Below are positions 1 to 9,844 of a stretch of DNA of 64,000 bases, one piece after another. The first letter of the stretch is position 1. Each line of letters opens with the position of its first letter. The stretch lies in assembly GCA_029204045.2 (NCBI GenBank), contig CM055067.1, positions 26,114,838-26,178,837 of the forward strand, written 5' to 3'. The notes beneath the pieces are model-generated. The model was not told the origin of the DNA. It saw nothing but the letters and a program-made list of their open reading frames with translations, and did no database searches. This DNA is from Tillandsia leiboldiana (Eukaryota; Streptophyta; Magnoliopsida; Poales; Bromeliaceae). Both the position numbers and the translations under genes were made by a program.

Positions 1-345
1 AGTACCACTGGCCGAGTTACCAGATGGGTACATGCCACTGGCCGAGTTACCAGATAGGTACATACTACTGGCCGAGTTACCAGAATCGTACATACCACTG
101 GCCGAGTTACCAGATGGTTACGTACCACTGGCCGAGTTACCAGATGGGTACATGCCACTGGCCGAGTTACCAGATAGGTACATACTACTGGCCGAGTTAC
201 CAGATAGGTACATACTACTGGCCAAGTTACCAGATGGGTATTTTTCCCTGGCCGAGTTACCAGGAGGCTAGTTCCCTGGCCGAGTTACCAGGATGATATT
301 TTTCCCTGGCCGAGTTACCAGGAGGGCATTTTTCCCTGGCCGAGT
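1..345 (+). repeat. 30-bp tandem repeat, left block
   Basis: About twelve head-to-tail units of 29-30 bp, each carrying the core CTGGCCGAGTTACCAG followed by a variable GATGGGTACATGCCA-like part. The block continues after the Sirevirus insertion at 13833-14105. A single copy of the same core lies in reverse at 36393-36420 inside the intact A-family solo LTR, so the array is an expansion within an A-type LTR. Open frames through it are products of the 30-bp period and are not genes. Confidence 0.95.
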
Positions 346-1613
346 TGTTGGATTATATATAATTGGATCTAAATAGGGGAAAAAACACCTAAAGGGGGGT
401 GAATAGGTGTAAATAATAAACACTCAAAAATCTTTGCGATATAAAAACCCAATGCGGAAAAATAAATAACACGCAGAGATTTTTACGTGGAAAACTCCAA
501 ACCGGAGTAAAAAACCACGGGACCGATAACACGGTGAAATCCACTAGAATTATAACACATACAAAGGTGATATACCGTACTCACAGACGACTCAACCTTT
601 TTCCATACGCTCCTAGTTGATCTTCTCCGCTCGCTCCGCAACGCTTCTCTGATCCACGATCTGCGTCCAACGCCGAATCCACGACGTCCAACGTCGACTC
701 CACGACGTCCGACCGAATCCACGGTCTTCACCCAGTAGCACGCTTCGAGTCCACGAACGTACCTCGCTCCGAATCCACGAGAGCGGTTGCACCTTGAATC
801 CACAAGGCCACGCGAGTCCACGCGCCGATTTTGGGAAAATCGTTGTTTTTGGGTGGTGACGATCCGCCGAATACTTAGATTAGAAATAGATCGGAAATAC
901 CATCTAAGTATTCATTAATTTGATTCTACTCAAAATCTGAGTTTGGAAAACCTAGAATCAAATTAATAATATAGATGAAGAAACATAGAATTAAATCTAG
1001 TATTTCCTTTCTTCTCTATATGTGGATTTTTCTATTTCGGTCGTATTTTTTGCTTTTTGCGTCGTACCCTAAAAAATGAATTAAAGGGTCTATATATAGG
1101 TTAGAAACCGTTGGAAGAAGATAAGAATCAAAAACTACCTTTTCTGGGAATTTTCAGGACGACGATCCGGATCGGATTTCGGCGATCCGGATTGCAGTAA
1201 CGAGACAGACAGTTTCCTGAAAAACAAAGGTTCGGGATCCGGATCGAAGTGCCTGATCTGGATCGTTCATACAATTCAGCAAAAACCCATGTTCGGGATC
1301 CGGATCAGAAGGGGCTTGGATCCGGATTGAAATTGCGTATGAACTAATACCCTTCGGGATCCGGATTGGAATGTCTGATCCGGATCCTGAACATGTCCCA
1401 TGTCCAGTTTTTGATTTTTATGCAATTAAAAATTCATCCAAGTGTTTCTACACTATAAGAAGTATTCGGATCACCAAAAATAATTAGTTAAACATACCTG
1501 ATCCTTTTGAATTCTTCTTTCTTGAGATTGAGTTATATGATCCAACCTTCTTTATCTTCAATCTTCAAGACTTAACCGAATTCACGAAATACGCCAACTC
1601 AAATTCCGTAACA
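346..1613 (-). repeat. Sirevirus 3' LTR
   Basis: 1268 bp, read on the minus strand from TGTTACGG to CCAACA. It is nearly identical to 12563-13827; differences include a CT indel near 1013 and an extra A near 447. It is followed on its inner side by the polypurine tract. Confidence 0.95.
1164..1386. promoter_or_regulatory. GATCCGGATC palindrome cluster in LTR
   Basis: The palindrome GATCCGGATC and close variants (GGATCCGGATTG, GATCTGGATC) occur about eight times in 220 bp, spaced 15-50 bp. The same cluster is in the other LTR at about 13378-13604. Sireviruses are known for clustered CpG-containing palindromes in their LTRs. A regulatory role is inferred from that family knowledge. Confidence 0.6.
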
Positions 1614-1626
1614 ATCTCCCCCTTTG
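1614..1626 (-). promoter_or_regulatory. Polypurine tract of the Sirevirus
   Basis: On the minus strand the sequence CCAAAGGGGGAGAT directly abuts the 3' LTR, the expected place for plus-strand DNA priming. Confidence 0.9.
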
Positions 1627-2094
1627 GCGGTTTCGTGACAAAACACAAATCCACTCAAGAAAATTCAAAAAGATATTTTTTTTGCTATCACCATACAACA
1701 AAAATTTACAATGGAGATCCAAAATAAAATAGATACATGAGTTAAACTCCTAAAACAGACTCTAGACTTAGACATCTGTACTCTCTGCAAAAGAAATCAT
1801 TCTTGACAAAAGAAATCGTTAAATACCTCAAGAATTTTATGTCATTCAAAAACCACACACAGAGATAAAGTTTATACTCATTTATACTTACCATGACATT
1901 TATACATTCAGATATGTAATTGGATCATAGTTAAAAACCAACATATCTTCTATGCATTCAAAATCCAAATGTCACAAAATTGTTGGTCAACATCAACTTG
2001 TTACTTATATTACATGCCCAAATAGTTATCGAATAGTTAGTCGAGGCATGCATGCAATCACAATAGAAAAACACAAGTTGTGATACTTACCTTC

Positions 2095-2187
2095 ATAGTT
2101 CAAAGTTCAGAGTTCACATAGTTCAAAGTTCAGAGTTCACATATCATTGTTCATCATTCATTGTATCATTGTTCATCATTCATTGTT
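2095..2187 (+). repeat. Two short tandem duplications
   Basis: A 23-bp unit beginning ATAGTTCAAAGTTCAG occurs twice (2095-2117, 2118-2140), followed by a 22-bp unit beginning ATCATTGTTCATC, also twice (2143-2164, 2165-2186). They lie just beside the second polypurine tract. Confidence 0.9.
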
Positions 2188-2192
2188 CGTTT

Positions 2193-2209
2193 CTCTCTCC
2201 CCCTTTTTG
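2193..2209 (-). promoter_or_regulatory. Second polypurine tract
   Basis: Minus strand ACAAAAAGGGGGAGAGAG, preceded by TTTTGTG. The same TTTTGT..AC context precedes the LTR-proximal tract, so it is a duplicated PPT module. Repeated PPTs are described for Sireviruses. Confidence 0.65.
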
Positions 2210-2317
2210 TCACAAAATCAAGCCAAAAATACAAAACGTAAGGAGAGTTAAAAGTTCAGATAATATGAAAACTAAAACTAAACCCTGTACAAGAAAAAGA
2301 TTAGCCATGAGATCAAG

Positions 2318-2923
2318 CTAAATCCGAACTGTCTGAGTTATTTTGAGTCTCATCCCTTGGATGTTTGTGTAAAATTGCATCGAACCGTGTTCATCTTCCT
2401 GAAGATGTCTCGCATTTGAGTAAAAAGTTCTCACACGATGCAAACAATACCCAAGTAATTCCGGAAATCTGCAAACTTGGATAAGATTAGCTTGTTCAAT
2501 TAATATCCCGAACTCCGGTGAGTGATCTCGGAGGGCACCAATATTCACATGTCTTTCTCCGATGCATTCTCGACGTTCAAATGCCCTAAGACGGTCAGCA
2601 TTAATGAACACATCTTCCAAGCGAGGCGGAGAATCAGGAACTAATGGTGTGTTAATATAAACATCTCGTGCTTGTCCAAAGCGTCGAGCTAGTCGTTTCC
2701 TTTTCACCGAGATGGTTGGTGAAGTCATAGGTGCTTTTCCTTTTGATGTGTCGAAAGTCTTTCGCTTAGGTTGAACCGGCATTGATTCATCATCCGTCAA
2801 TTTGTCCCAATCTACTTCTTGATTATCTGCTTCAGCCTCTGAATCGCTGACAAGAAGAAACTCACCTTTCCGTTGAGTTTTCTTAGCTCTTTTCAGTTTG
2901 TTTGTTGCTCGAGTGTGTACCAT
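2318..2923 (-). CDS. Env-like / plant-transposon-domain ORF, probably truncated
   Basis: About 201 codons starting at MVHTRATNK (the frame is open to 3010, but the upstream part reads like a leader). It has a basic N-terminus, an acidic patch (SDSEAEADNQEVDWDK), a second basic stretch (VKRKRLARR), then a region resembling the putative plant transposon protein domain (RDHSPEFGILIEQANL, then FPELLGYCLHRVRTFYSNA). It lies downstream of pol on the same strand, where Sireviruses carry an env-like gene. Known copies are longer, so the C-terminus is probably missing. If 3010 were used as start there would be a hydrophobic segment (FSWIIFLLVAM). Function is unknown. Confidence 0.6.
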   Translation of the reverse strand: MVHTRATNKLKRAKKTQRKGEFLLVSDSEAEADNQEVDWDKLTDDESMPVQPKRKTFDTSKGKAPMTSPTISVKRKRLARRFGQARDVYINTPLVPDSPPRLEDVFINADRLRAFERRECIGERHVNIGALRDHSPEFGILIEQANLIQVCRFPELLGYCLHRVRTFYSNARHLQEDEHGSMQFYTNIQGMRLKITQTVRI

Positions 2924-4531
2924 TGCAACTAGCAGAAAGATGATCCATGAAAACGTCATTGTTGCTATTACTTGTGAAAAGAAATCCTGTGAGCAACAAC
3001 TCAAGAACACGAAAAATTGTTAATTTTCAAAAATTTTAAAAATTGTACCCAAACAATCATAATCGTATAGAGAGACTAAGAATCAAATTAGTTATCCAAA
3101 AAAAATTTTAAAAATAGATCAATCGCATGATTTTCGAAAATTCCCATTATATGCCCTAAAACCGAATTTTTTGAAATCGAAGGCCAAAAAACCGTTTATC
3201 ATGAGAATACCTAGCATATAATCAAAACTAATGTTCCCAGAGTTCTTATTTCAAAGGAGATTTGATCAAAAAATAATCCAAAATGAAAAAGATACAGAAA
3301 TTTCATCAAGTTTTGAGGAAGAACATGAAAAACTGTGAAAAACCGAGATTTTGATCAATAAAACTTACTTAGAATCGAAGAACTTGAGTTTGAAAGCTTC
3401 CAAGACGGATGAATTCTAGAGAGAGAAGCTCTGGAGACTTTGGAACAAAAGATTGAAGTAAAAAGAAATCAAATTCCTTTTGTTCTATATAAAACCCTAG
3501 CCGCGATCCGGATCAGTTCGTGAATCCGATCCGGATCGGCTACCCGCAGAAAATACCTGCGTTCGGGATCCGGATCGGCTTGTTCAATCCGGATCGACTC
3601 CAACTTTTTCTTCAGAAAAATTCAGAAAAATTCCACAAAATCTAGAAAAAGTATGTAAGCACTTTTGTGTATCAACTTTAAACGAAAATCATCGTTTCAT
3701 ACAACAAGAAATAGATTATGCCAAATCTATCAAAAATATTCAAATAACGAAACGAAGATTTATAAAAATTAAATCCCTTAAAGTTGAACAACTTCAATTA
3801 CATCTAACTTGATCTTATGAGTAATGCCTTTATCAAATCATCAATTTGGTAAAGAAAATGAAATACCAAGATCAATAGATGTCTGAAATCCCAGATAAGT
3901 TAGATAATATATCTAGTCAATTTATTGAAGAGAGTGGCTCTTTGAGCATCTTTCATTAAAATTCCCACCTTATACCAACCTTGAAATTTTGACAGAGTCA
4001 AGTATTTCAACATGCATTTTATTTAATCAAACTTGAAAAACCTTGCTTGGTATACATGTGGTAGCTGCACACAGTACTCGGACGACCGAGGTGGTAGCTC
4101 TTCCCTCCATGTGGTGGTAGTTTTCACACTCCTCATTGGGATGTAACTCTTTCCACATCTTTTGAGCATAACACTTTTTCTTTGACTCCCCCTCAATTGG
4201 CTATCAATTATTTAAGATATAAAGTATTCACCCAAAAATTGATCTCGATTTCATACTCGACTAAATAGTCAAATAAGATAATAACTATACCAAGAGATCA
4301 TTGAGAGAGAAATTGACTTTGATCAAAACAAAGATGATTTAATTGACATAAATGATCATTGCATCAAATGAAATATTATGATATCTAAAGCATAATAAAT
4401 TTCTAAATAAACGAAAAGATGCTATTAAAGTCAATAAGACACATGCTCAATTAATGTTCTATGTCTAAGCATAGATAATGAACAAAAACACAAAAACAAA
4501 ACCTAACCTAAACAAGAGTTTCAAAAAGAGG
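2924..4531. other. Spacer between Sirevirus pol and env-like ORF
   Basis: AT-rich, without a supported gene. It contains further GATCCGGATC palindromes at about 3505-3595, in a stretch resembling the LTR cluster, and a polypurine-like tract TTGAGGGGGAGTCAAAG on the minus strand at 4181-4197. Such a spacer could serve as leader or intron for a subgenomic env mRNA; this is inference. Confidence 0.6.
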
Positions 4532-7085
4532 CTATTTCAAGGAAAGCATTCCAATTGCTTTACGCAAATGAATAAAACGTTTTTGATCCAAAGGTTTTGT
4601 TAAAATGTCAGCTAATTGATCTTCAGTTGAAATGTAGGAAATTTGAAGAATATTTGATTCAACTAGCTCTCTAAGAAAATGATATCTAAGTTCAATGTGT
4701 TTTGTTCTTGAGTGCAACACAGGGTTTTTTGAAATGTTTATAGCACTAGTGTTGTCACATAAAACAGTTACCGAAGTTGCTGAAATCCGGAAGTCGCTCA
4801 ACACGCTTTTCATCCAAATGAGTTGAGTTGAACAACTACCCGCTGAGATATATTCCGCTTCGGCAGTCGAGAGTGCAATGCAGTTTTGCTTTTTACTATG
4901 CCATGCAACAAGACAATGGTCAAGATAGAAACATGCACCACTCGTACTTTTCCGATCATCCACTGATCCTGCCCAATCGGCATCTGAATATCCTATAATG
5001 TCAAGACTTGTTCCCATAGGATACCAAATTCCGAAGTTTACAGTTCCTTTGACGTACCGGATGATCCGTTTCACCGCTTTCAGGGGATCCTCCTTTGGTG
5101 CTGACTGATATCTCGCGCAGATCCCAACACTAAAGGATATGTCCGGGTGACTAGCTGTGAGGTAGAGTAGACTTCCAATCATACTTCGATAGAGTTTCTC
5201 GTCTACACTATCACTAAGAGATTCACTTCCTAATCCCTTATTGCTAGTTCCCATAGGAGTAGGAAAATCTTTAGAATCTTCTAATCCGAATTTCTTTACC
5301 AACTCCTTTGCATACTTGGATTGACACAGATGGATGCCTTCACCATTTTGTTTCACTTGCAATCCAAGAAAGTATGTCAATTCGCCCATCATTGATATCT
5401 CAAATTCGCTTTCCATGGTTTCAGCGAATTTAGAAGCATCATTATCCTTTGTTGCTCCAAATATAATGTCATCGACATAGATTTGTGCAACAATGAAGTT
5501 ATTTTGATAATGCTTCACAAAGAGAGTCCGATCTGCTCCCCCTCGAGTATAGCCCTTTTCCAAAAGGTGCTTTGTCAACCTTTCGTACCACGCTCGCGGT
5601 GCTTGTTTTAAACCGTAAAGAGCCTTTTTCAAACGAAAAACATGGTTAGGTTGTTTATGGTCTACAAAACCTTTCGGTTGAGCCACATAAACTTTCTCAT
5701 TTAAAAACCCATTTAAAAACGCGCTCTTAACGTCCATTTGAAAGAGTTTTATTTTAAAGTGACAAGCAATAGCGAATAAGATACGAATAGACTCGAGTCT
5801 AGCTACAGGGGCGAAAGTTTCATCAAAGTCTATACCTTCTATTTGAGAGTACCCTTGAGCAACTAGACGTGCTTTGTTCCTGATGATAGTACCATCCTCA
5901 TTTTTTTTATTCTTGAAAATCCATTTAGTACCAATCACATTGTGTTGCTTCGGAGGCGTCGTTAATTCCCAGACTTTGTTTCGTTCAAACTGATGGAGCT
6001 TTTCCTGCATTGCTTCAATCCAGTAGTCATACTGAAGAGCTTCATCAACATTCTTTGGTTCTATCATGGAAACGTAACAAGCGAATCCACAAACCAACTG
6101 TCTCCGAGTTCTGACTCCTTCTTGTGGGTCTCCAATAATGTTTGATTCAGGATGATCCTTGGAGATGCGTAACGTTTGAGGTAATGGAGTACTCGGAGGT
6201 ACATGAGATGATTCCTGCACATCAGATAAACTTGAAAAACCATTAGATGCATCATTAATATTGGAAGTATTATCATGAGAAGATGCATTTACAGGAGTAT
6301 CATCATCAAGAGAGATATCCGTGGTAGATTTATCAGATACAAAGTGGAAAGCTTCGTCTACTTTAACATTTATGGATTCTACTATCGTTTTAGATTCCAA
6401 GTTAAATACCCGATATGCTCTACTATTTGTAGAATAACCTAAGAAAATCCCTTCGTCACTTCGAGAGTCAAATTTTCCAAGATTTTCGCGGCCACGTAAA
6501 ATGTAACACCGACTCCCAAAGATACGAAAATATTTGATGTTTGGTTTTCTACAAAACCATAGTTCATATGGTGTATTTAAAGTTCCCGGACGCAAATAAA
6601 CTCGATTAATAACATAGATTGCAGTGTTCACAGCTTCAGCCCTAAAATATAACGGTAAATTCCGGCTATGAAGCATAACACGTGCCATCTCTTGTACAAC
6701 CCTGTTTTTGCGCTCGACTACACCATTCTGTTGAGGTGTATAGGGTGCTGAGAATTCATGTTTAATGCCATTGGAAGTGCAGAAATCAATGAATTTAGAA
6801 TTTATGAATTCTCCATCTCTATCACTTCTAACACGAATGATCTTTTCATTCTTTTCAATCATAATACGAAGGCAAATCTCGTGAAAAGAATCAAAAGTAT
6901 CAGCTTTCTCTTTTAAAAATGCTACCCATGAGTATCTAGAGAAATCATCAACCAATAAGAAAATATACCATTTACCTCCCAAGGATGGTTGACGTGTCGG
7001 CCCCATAAGATCCATATGCAATAATTCTAAGGGTCGTTTGGTGCCGACGTGATTCAAGTTCTTATGAGCAGTCCTGGATTGTTTT
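4532..7085 (-). CDS. pol: Copia pol part 2: integrase, RT, RNase H
   Basis: Continues the gag-pol frame after the E insertion. The frame is open across the junction (7085) through to the stop at 4532, without nonsense or frameshift. Counting from the reported 841-residue frame that begins at 7057, the integrase core shows Asp16 (HMDLMGP), Asp79 (RSDRDGEF) and Glu115 (NGVVERKNR). The Copia RT domain follows, with FQMDVKSAFLNG, ALYGLKQAPRAWY and YVDD at residues 527-530. RNase H shows YSDADWAG, STAEAEYI, LCDNTSAI and RTKHIELRYHF. It makes cDNA in the virus-like particle and integrates it. As a stand-alone gene it cannot be expressed normally because the N-terminal half is separated by 2.9 kb. 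Confidence 0.95.
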
Positions 7086-7363
7086 TGTAAGACCCGGCTT
7101 TTCCTTAACCCTTCTGGTCACCCTCTTCTTGTAATGCCTGACCGGGGGCCTCATTTTTTGGCATTTTTCCGGACAGACCGTCGGGGCCCGCAAATAATTT
7201 TAGGCGGTAGAGCTCGCGGAACGGAGCGCGTGGGCGCGATCGGTTTATTTTTCCGACTCCCGGTCTGACCAGAATTAATTCTCGAAGTTGGGGTCCCCCT
7301 TAGACGCCTCGGGATCCGTGTTGGCAGCCGCACACCTTTTAAGGTAAACCCTAATTCTCTTAG

Positions 7364-7373
7364 TATATATATG
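7364..7373 (+). promoter_or_regulatory. Probable TATA box of E LTR
   Basis: TATATATATG about 280 bp into the LTR, just after AAACCCTAAT and before a purine-rich leader. Transcription from here would leave a short U3 and more than 2.5 kb of transcribed LTR. No start site can be seen directly. Confidence 0.5.
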
Positions 7374-7546
7374 TAGCCGTGAGGGAAAGAGGATTAGGGT
7401 TCCTCTTATTTTTCTTTTGGTGGCCGCCTCTTTTCTTTTTCTTCCTCCCTCGTAGCCGCCGGCAAAGAGAAACCAAGCACACCGCAAGGGTGGACCGGTG
7501 GAGGCAAGCGGACGATCCCTCTCTTCCTCCTCTTTCGCACATCAAG

Positions 7547-8645
7547 GTGAGTCGGACGCGTTTCGTTCGGGGGAATCTCCCTCTTTCTTTCTTTTGTTGG
7601 TCACGAGGAGGGAGGAGGCCCGGCGCCGTCGCGCACCGCGGGCCGCGCGCCCGCGCGGCGCTCGGCCGCGCGGGGCCGCCCGCAGGAGGGGCGCCCGCGC
7701 GGGCTGGTGCCGCGCGGGGCCGCCCCGCACCGCGGGCCACGCGCCCGCGCGGCGCACGGCCGCGCGGGGCCGCCCCGCACCGCGGGCCGCGCGCCCGCGC
7801 GGCGCTCGGCCGCGCGGGGGCCGCCCGGAGGAGGGGGCGCCCGCGCGGGCTGGTGCCGCGCGGGGCCGCCCCGCACCGCGGGCCGCGCACCCGCGCGGCG
7901 CTCGGCCGCGCGGGGGCCGCCCGCAGGAGGGGGCGCCCGCGCGGGCTGGTGCCGCGCGGGGCCGCCCCGCACCGCGGGCCGCGCGCCCGCGCGGCGCTCG
8001 GCCGCGCGGGGCCGCCGCAGGAAGGGGGCGCCCGCGCGGGCTGGTGCCGCGCGGGGCCGCCCCGCACCGCGGGCCGCGCGCCCGCGCGGCGCTCGGCCGC
8101 GCGGGGCCGCCCGCAGGAGGGGCGCCCGCGCGGGCTGGTGCCGCGCGGGGCCGCCCCGCACCGCGGGCAGCGCGCCCGCGCGGCACTCGGCCGCGCGGGG
8201 CCGCCCGCAGGAGGGGCGCCCGCGCGGGCTGGTGCCGCGCGGGGTCGCCCCGCACCGCGGGCAGCGCGCCCGCGCGGCGCTCGGCCGCGCGGGGCCGCCC
8301 GCAGGAGGGGCGCCGCGCGGGCTGGTGCCGCGCGGGGTCGCCCCGCACCGCGGGCCGCGCGCCCGCGCGGCGCTCGGCCGCGCGGGGCCGCCCGCAGGAG
8401 GGGCGCCCGCGCGGGCTGGTGCCGCGCGGGGTCGCCCCGCACCGCGGGCCGCGCGCCCGCGCGGCGCTCGGCCGCGCGGGGCCGCCCGCAGGAGGGGCGC
8501 CGCGCGGGCTGGTGCCGCGCGGGGCTGCGCCCTGGCAGGGTGTTCGTCGCACGGGCCGGTGCCGTGCGAAGAACTCCGCCGCACGCTGTAAGGAGTCGTT
8601 GTAAGTTTCGGACTTCTAAGTCTCGATTTGCCTATGTTCCTTCAG
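7547..8645 (+). other. Predicted leader intron 1 in E LTR
   Basis: The donor ATCAAG|GTGAGT at 7546/7547 is close to consensus. The acceptor TTGCCTATGTTCCTTCAG ends at 8645, with TTCTAAGTC upstream as a branch-like site. The intron would hold the whole GC-rich array. The C element has the equivalent ATCAAG|GTGAGA donor and D has CCG|GTGAGT, each just upstream of its own GC array. Splicing is predicted only from sequence. Confidence 0.5.
7638..8530 (+). repeat. GC-rich tandem array, about 94-bp unit
   Basis: Nine to ten units with starts near 7638, 7731, 7781, 7877, 7973, 8066, 8161, 8255, 8348 and 8442; one unit is a short 50-bp form. Each is made of CCGCGCGGGG, CCCGCGCGG and related inverted words that can fold on themselves. 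All six frames are open because of the base composition; none is a plausible gene. Confidence 0.95.
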
Positions 8646-8714
8646 GAGTGCGGGACGCTGTGGGCGACTGGAGCACAGACGCGGACTGGACGAACGCAGG
8701 ACGACGCACACAAG
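8646..8714 (+). other. Predicted 69-nt leader exon in E LTR
   Basis: Lies between the acceptor at 8645 and a second donor CAAG|GTGGGTACG. The C element has a predicted exon of exactly 69 nt in the same position (46646-46714) with donor CAG|GTGGGT. D has a 60-nt exon with donor CAG|GTGGGTAC. Confidence 0.45.
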
Positions 8715-8871
8715 GTGGGTACGTTCCCGGGGGTTTCGGGAATGGGGTTTAACTGTTAGAAATAGCATGTTGGGGCAAGGTGGAATTGTCAGTCTCCTTC
8801 TGTTTATGCACTAACCCTGTTATGTTATGTTATGATACTCAATGTCAATCTGAGGCTCAAATTTGCTACAC

Positions 8872-8918
8872 GCACACCCGCGGTTTGGCCACCGCAAGGG
8901 TGTGCTTTTCCGGAAAAG
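8872..8918 (+). promoter_or_regulatory. Conserved hairpin H1 plus CTTTTCCGGAAAAG palindrome (E)
   Basis: Outer stem GCACACCC / GGGTGTGC, inner stem GCGGT / ACCGC around TTGGCC, running directly into the palindrome CTTTTCCGGAAAAG (8905-8918). The same arrangement with changed but still pairing stems is present in C and D LTRs. Confidence 0.7.
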
Positions 8919-9000
8919 TGGTACGTTGACCCGTGTACCCCACGCGGAGGTGGCGTTAGGAATGGGGGCCCCCATGGGTGGGGGGTGTGAGCGGTGACGT

Positions 9001-9118
9001 CGAGGCAGGTGCTCGGCGGCCGAGGCAGGTGCTCGGCGGTGGGCATCGGGGAAGGTGCCCGATGTTGCTTTGTGAGGCAGGTGCTCGGCGGTGGGCATCG
9101 GGGAAGGTGCCCGATGTC
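9001..9118 (+). repeat. Short GC-rich minisatellite in E LTR
   Basis: The phrase GAGGCAGGTGCTCGGCGG occurs three times. The last two copies are followed by the same TGGGCATCGGGGAAGGTGC sequence. I see no coding meaning. Confidence 0.85.
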
Positions 9119-9531
9119 GTAATGATACAGGGTGTGGTTAAGGTGGAAGGTGCATGGGAGGGATAGTTGCTCCGGTGTTTGTGGTTTGCCTTATCTTTGT
9201 TTACTACGCTTATCATGCTATTTCTAGTCACTGACTTCCCACTTCGTGACAGGTTCGTCCAGGGGCGAGTGCTAGGGCGCCGGTGAGGACGTTAGGGTGC
9301 TGATCTGATTTATGGGTGACTTCAGATACAGTGACTCTTCTTTCCCTTTTCTTTTATTATTCATGGTAGCTAGTTGTGGATTGCGACACCCCCGTGGGGT
9401 CGAAGTGGATGTTGCCCTTTTCTTTCCTTTCTTTTTGAATAATTGAATGAATACTACGTTCTCTCTTACTTGGCCGTTTCGAACGATGAAAAACAAAGAA
9501 AACCGTTTGCGAAAACTATTTTTAAAACGTG

Positions 9532-9620
9532 GGTGTCGTGTGGGCACCAAGCTTTATAAACCTTGTGGGATTTATGTGTTTACGAACTGTTTTCACAAAC
9601 GAGGGCATCGTGTGGATGCC
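9532..9620 (+). promoter_or_regulatory. Two G(T/G)GTG-loop hairpins (E)
   Basis: GGTGTCGTGTGGGCACC (9532-9548) and GGCATCGTGTGGATGCC (9604-9620). Each is a 6-bp stem (one G-T pair in the first) closing the loop GTGTG, and each is followed by an AAACCTTGTG phrase. They belong to the hairpin family described in the findings. Confidence 0.7.
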
Positions 9621-9787
9621 GCTTTCAAAACCTTGTGATTATTTATCCTTTCAAAACACCGGCCTCTATGCTCTAAGTGAATGCTAGAATGTCACGTGAA
9701 TTGTTTGGTTGTATGTGTACGAGACCCCAACTGATGTGGTTAGAGATTGTATGTACTACACCTTGTGAGACACTTTGTAGTTGAGAC

Positions 9788-9844
9788 GCCGTGCATATAC
9801 AAAGGGGCCTCTGCTCATTTGCAGAGCGAATTTGTGTATGCGGC
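9788..9844 (+). promoter_or_regulatory. Long stem-loop H2 near the E LTR end
   Basis: Outer arms GCATATACAAA and TTTGTGTATGC, inner perfect stem CTCTGC / GCAGAG around TCATTT, flanked by GCCGT and GGC. It sits about 110 bp from the LTR end and is followed by an A10 tract at 9879-9888. Matching stem-loops occur in C and D. Confidence 0.75.

Larger units (their letters stand above)
1627..2317. other. Sirevirus 3' untranslated region
   Basis: AT-rich sequence between the env-like ORF and the polypurine tract, with no supported gene. It holds a second polypurine tract and two short tandem duplications, listed separately. Confidence 0.7.

Noticed and set aside
24..296. A 90-codon ORF with repeated WPSYQ motif
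   Set aside because: Translation of the 30-bp tandem repeat; a multiple of three makes it look like a repeat protein.
1..345. CRISPR-like look of regularly spaced 30-bp repeats
   Set aside because: Repeats are head to tail with no unique spacers, in plant retrotransposon DNA.
483..821. A 112-codon minus-strand ORF present in both Sirevirus LTRs (also 12699-13037)
   Set aside because: It lies in the LTR and has no domain; conserved only because the LTRs are near-identical.
7360..8752. Several overlapping ORFs of 294-457 codons on both strands
   Set aside because: They lie in the GC-rich 94-bp array; all frames are open because stop codons are rare there, and the products are Arg/Pro/Gly/Ala repeats.
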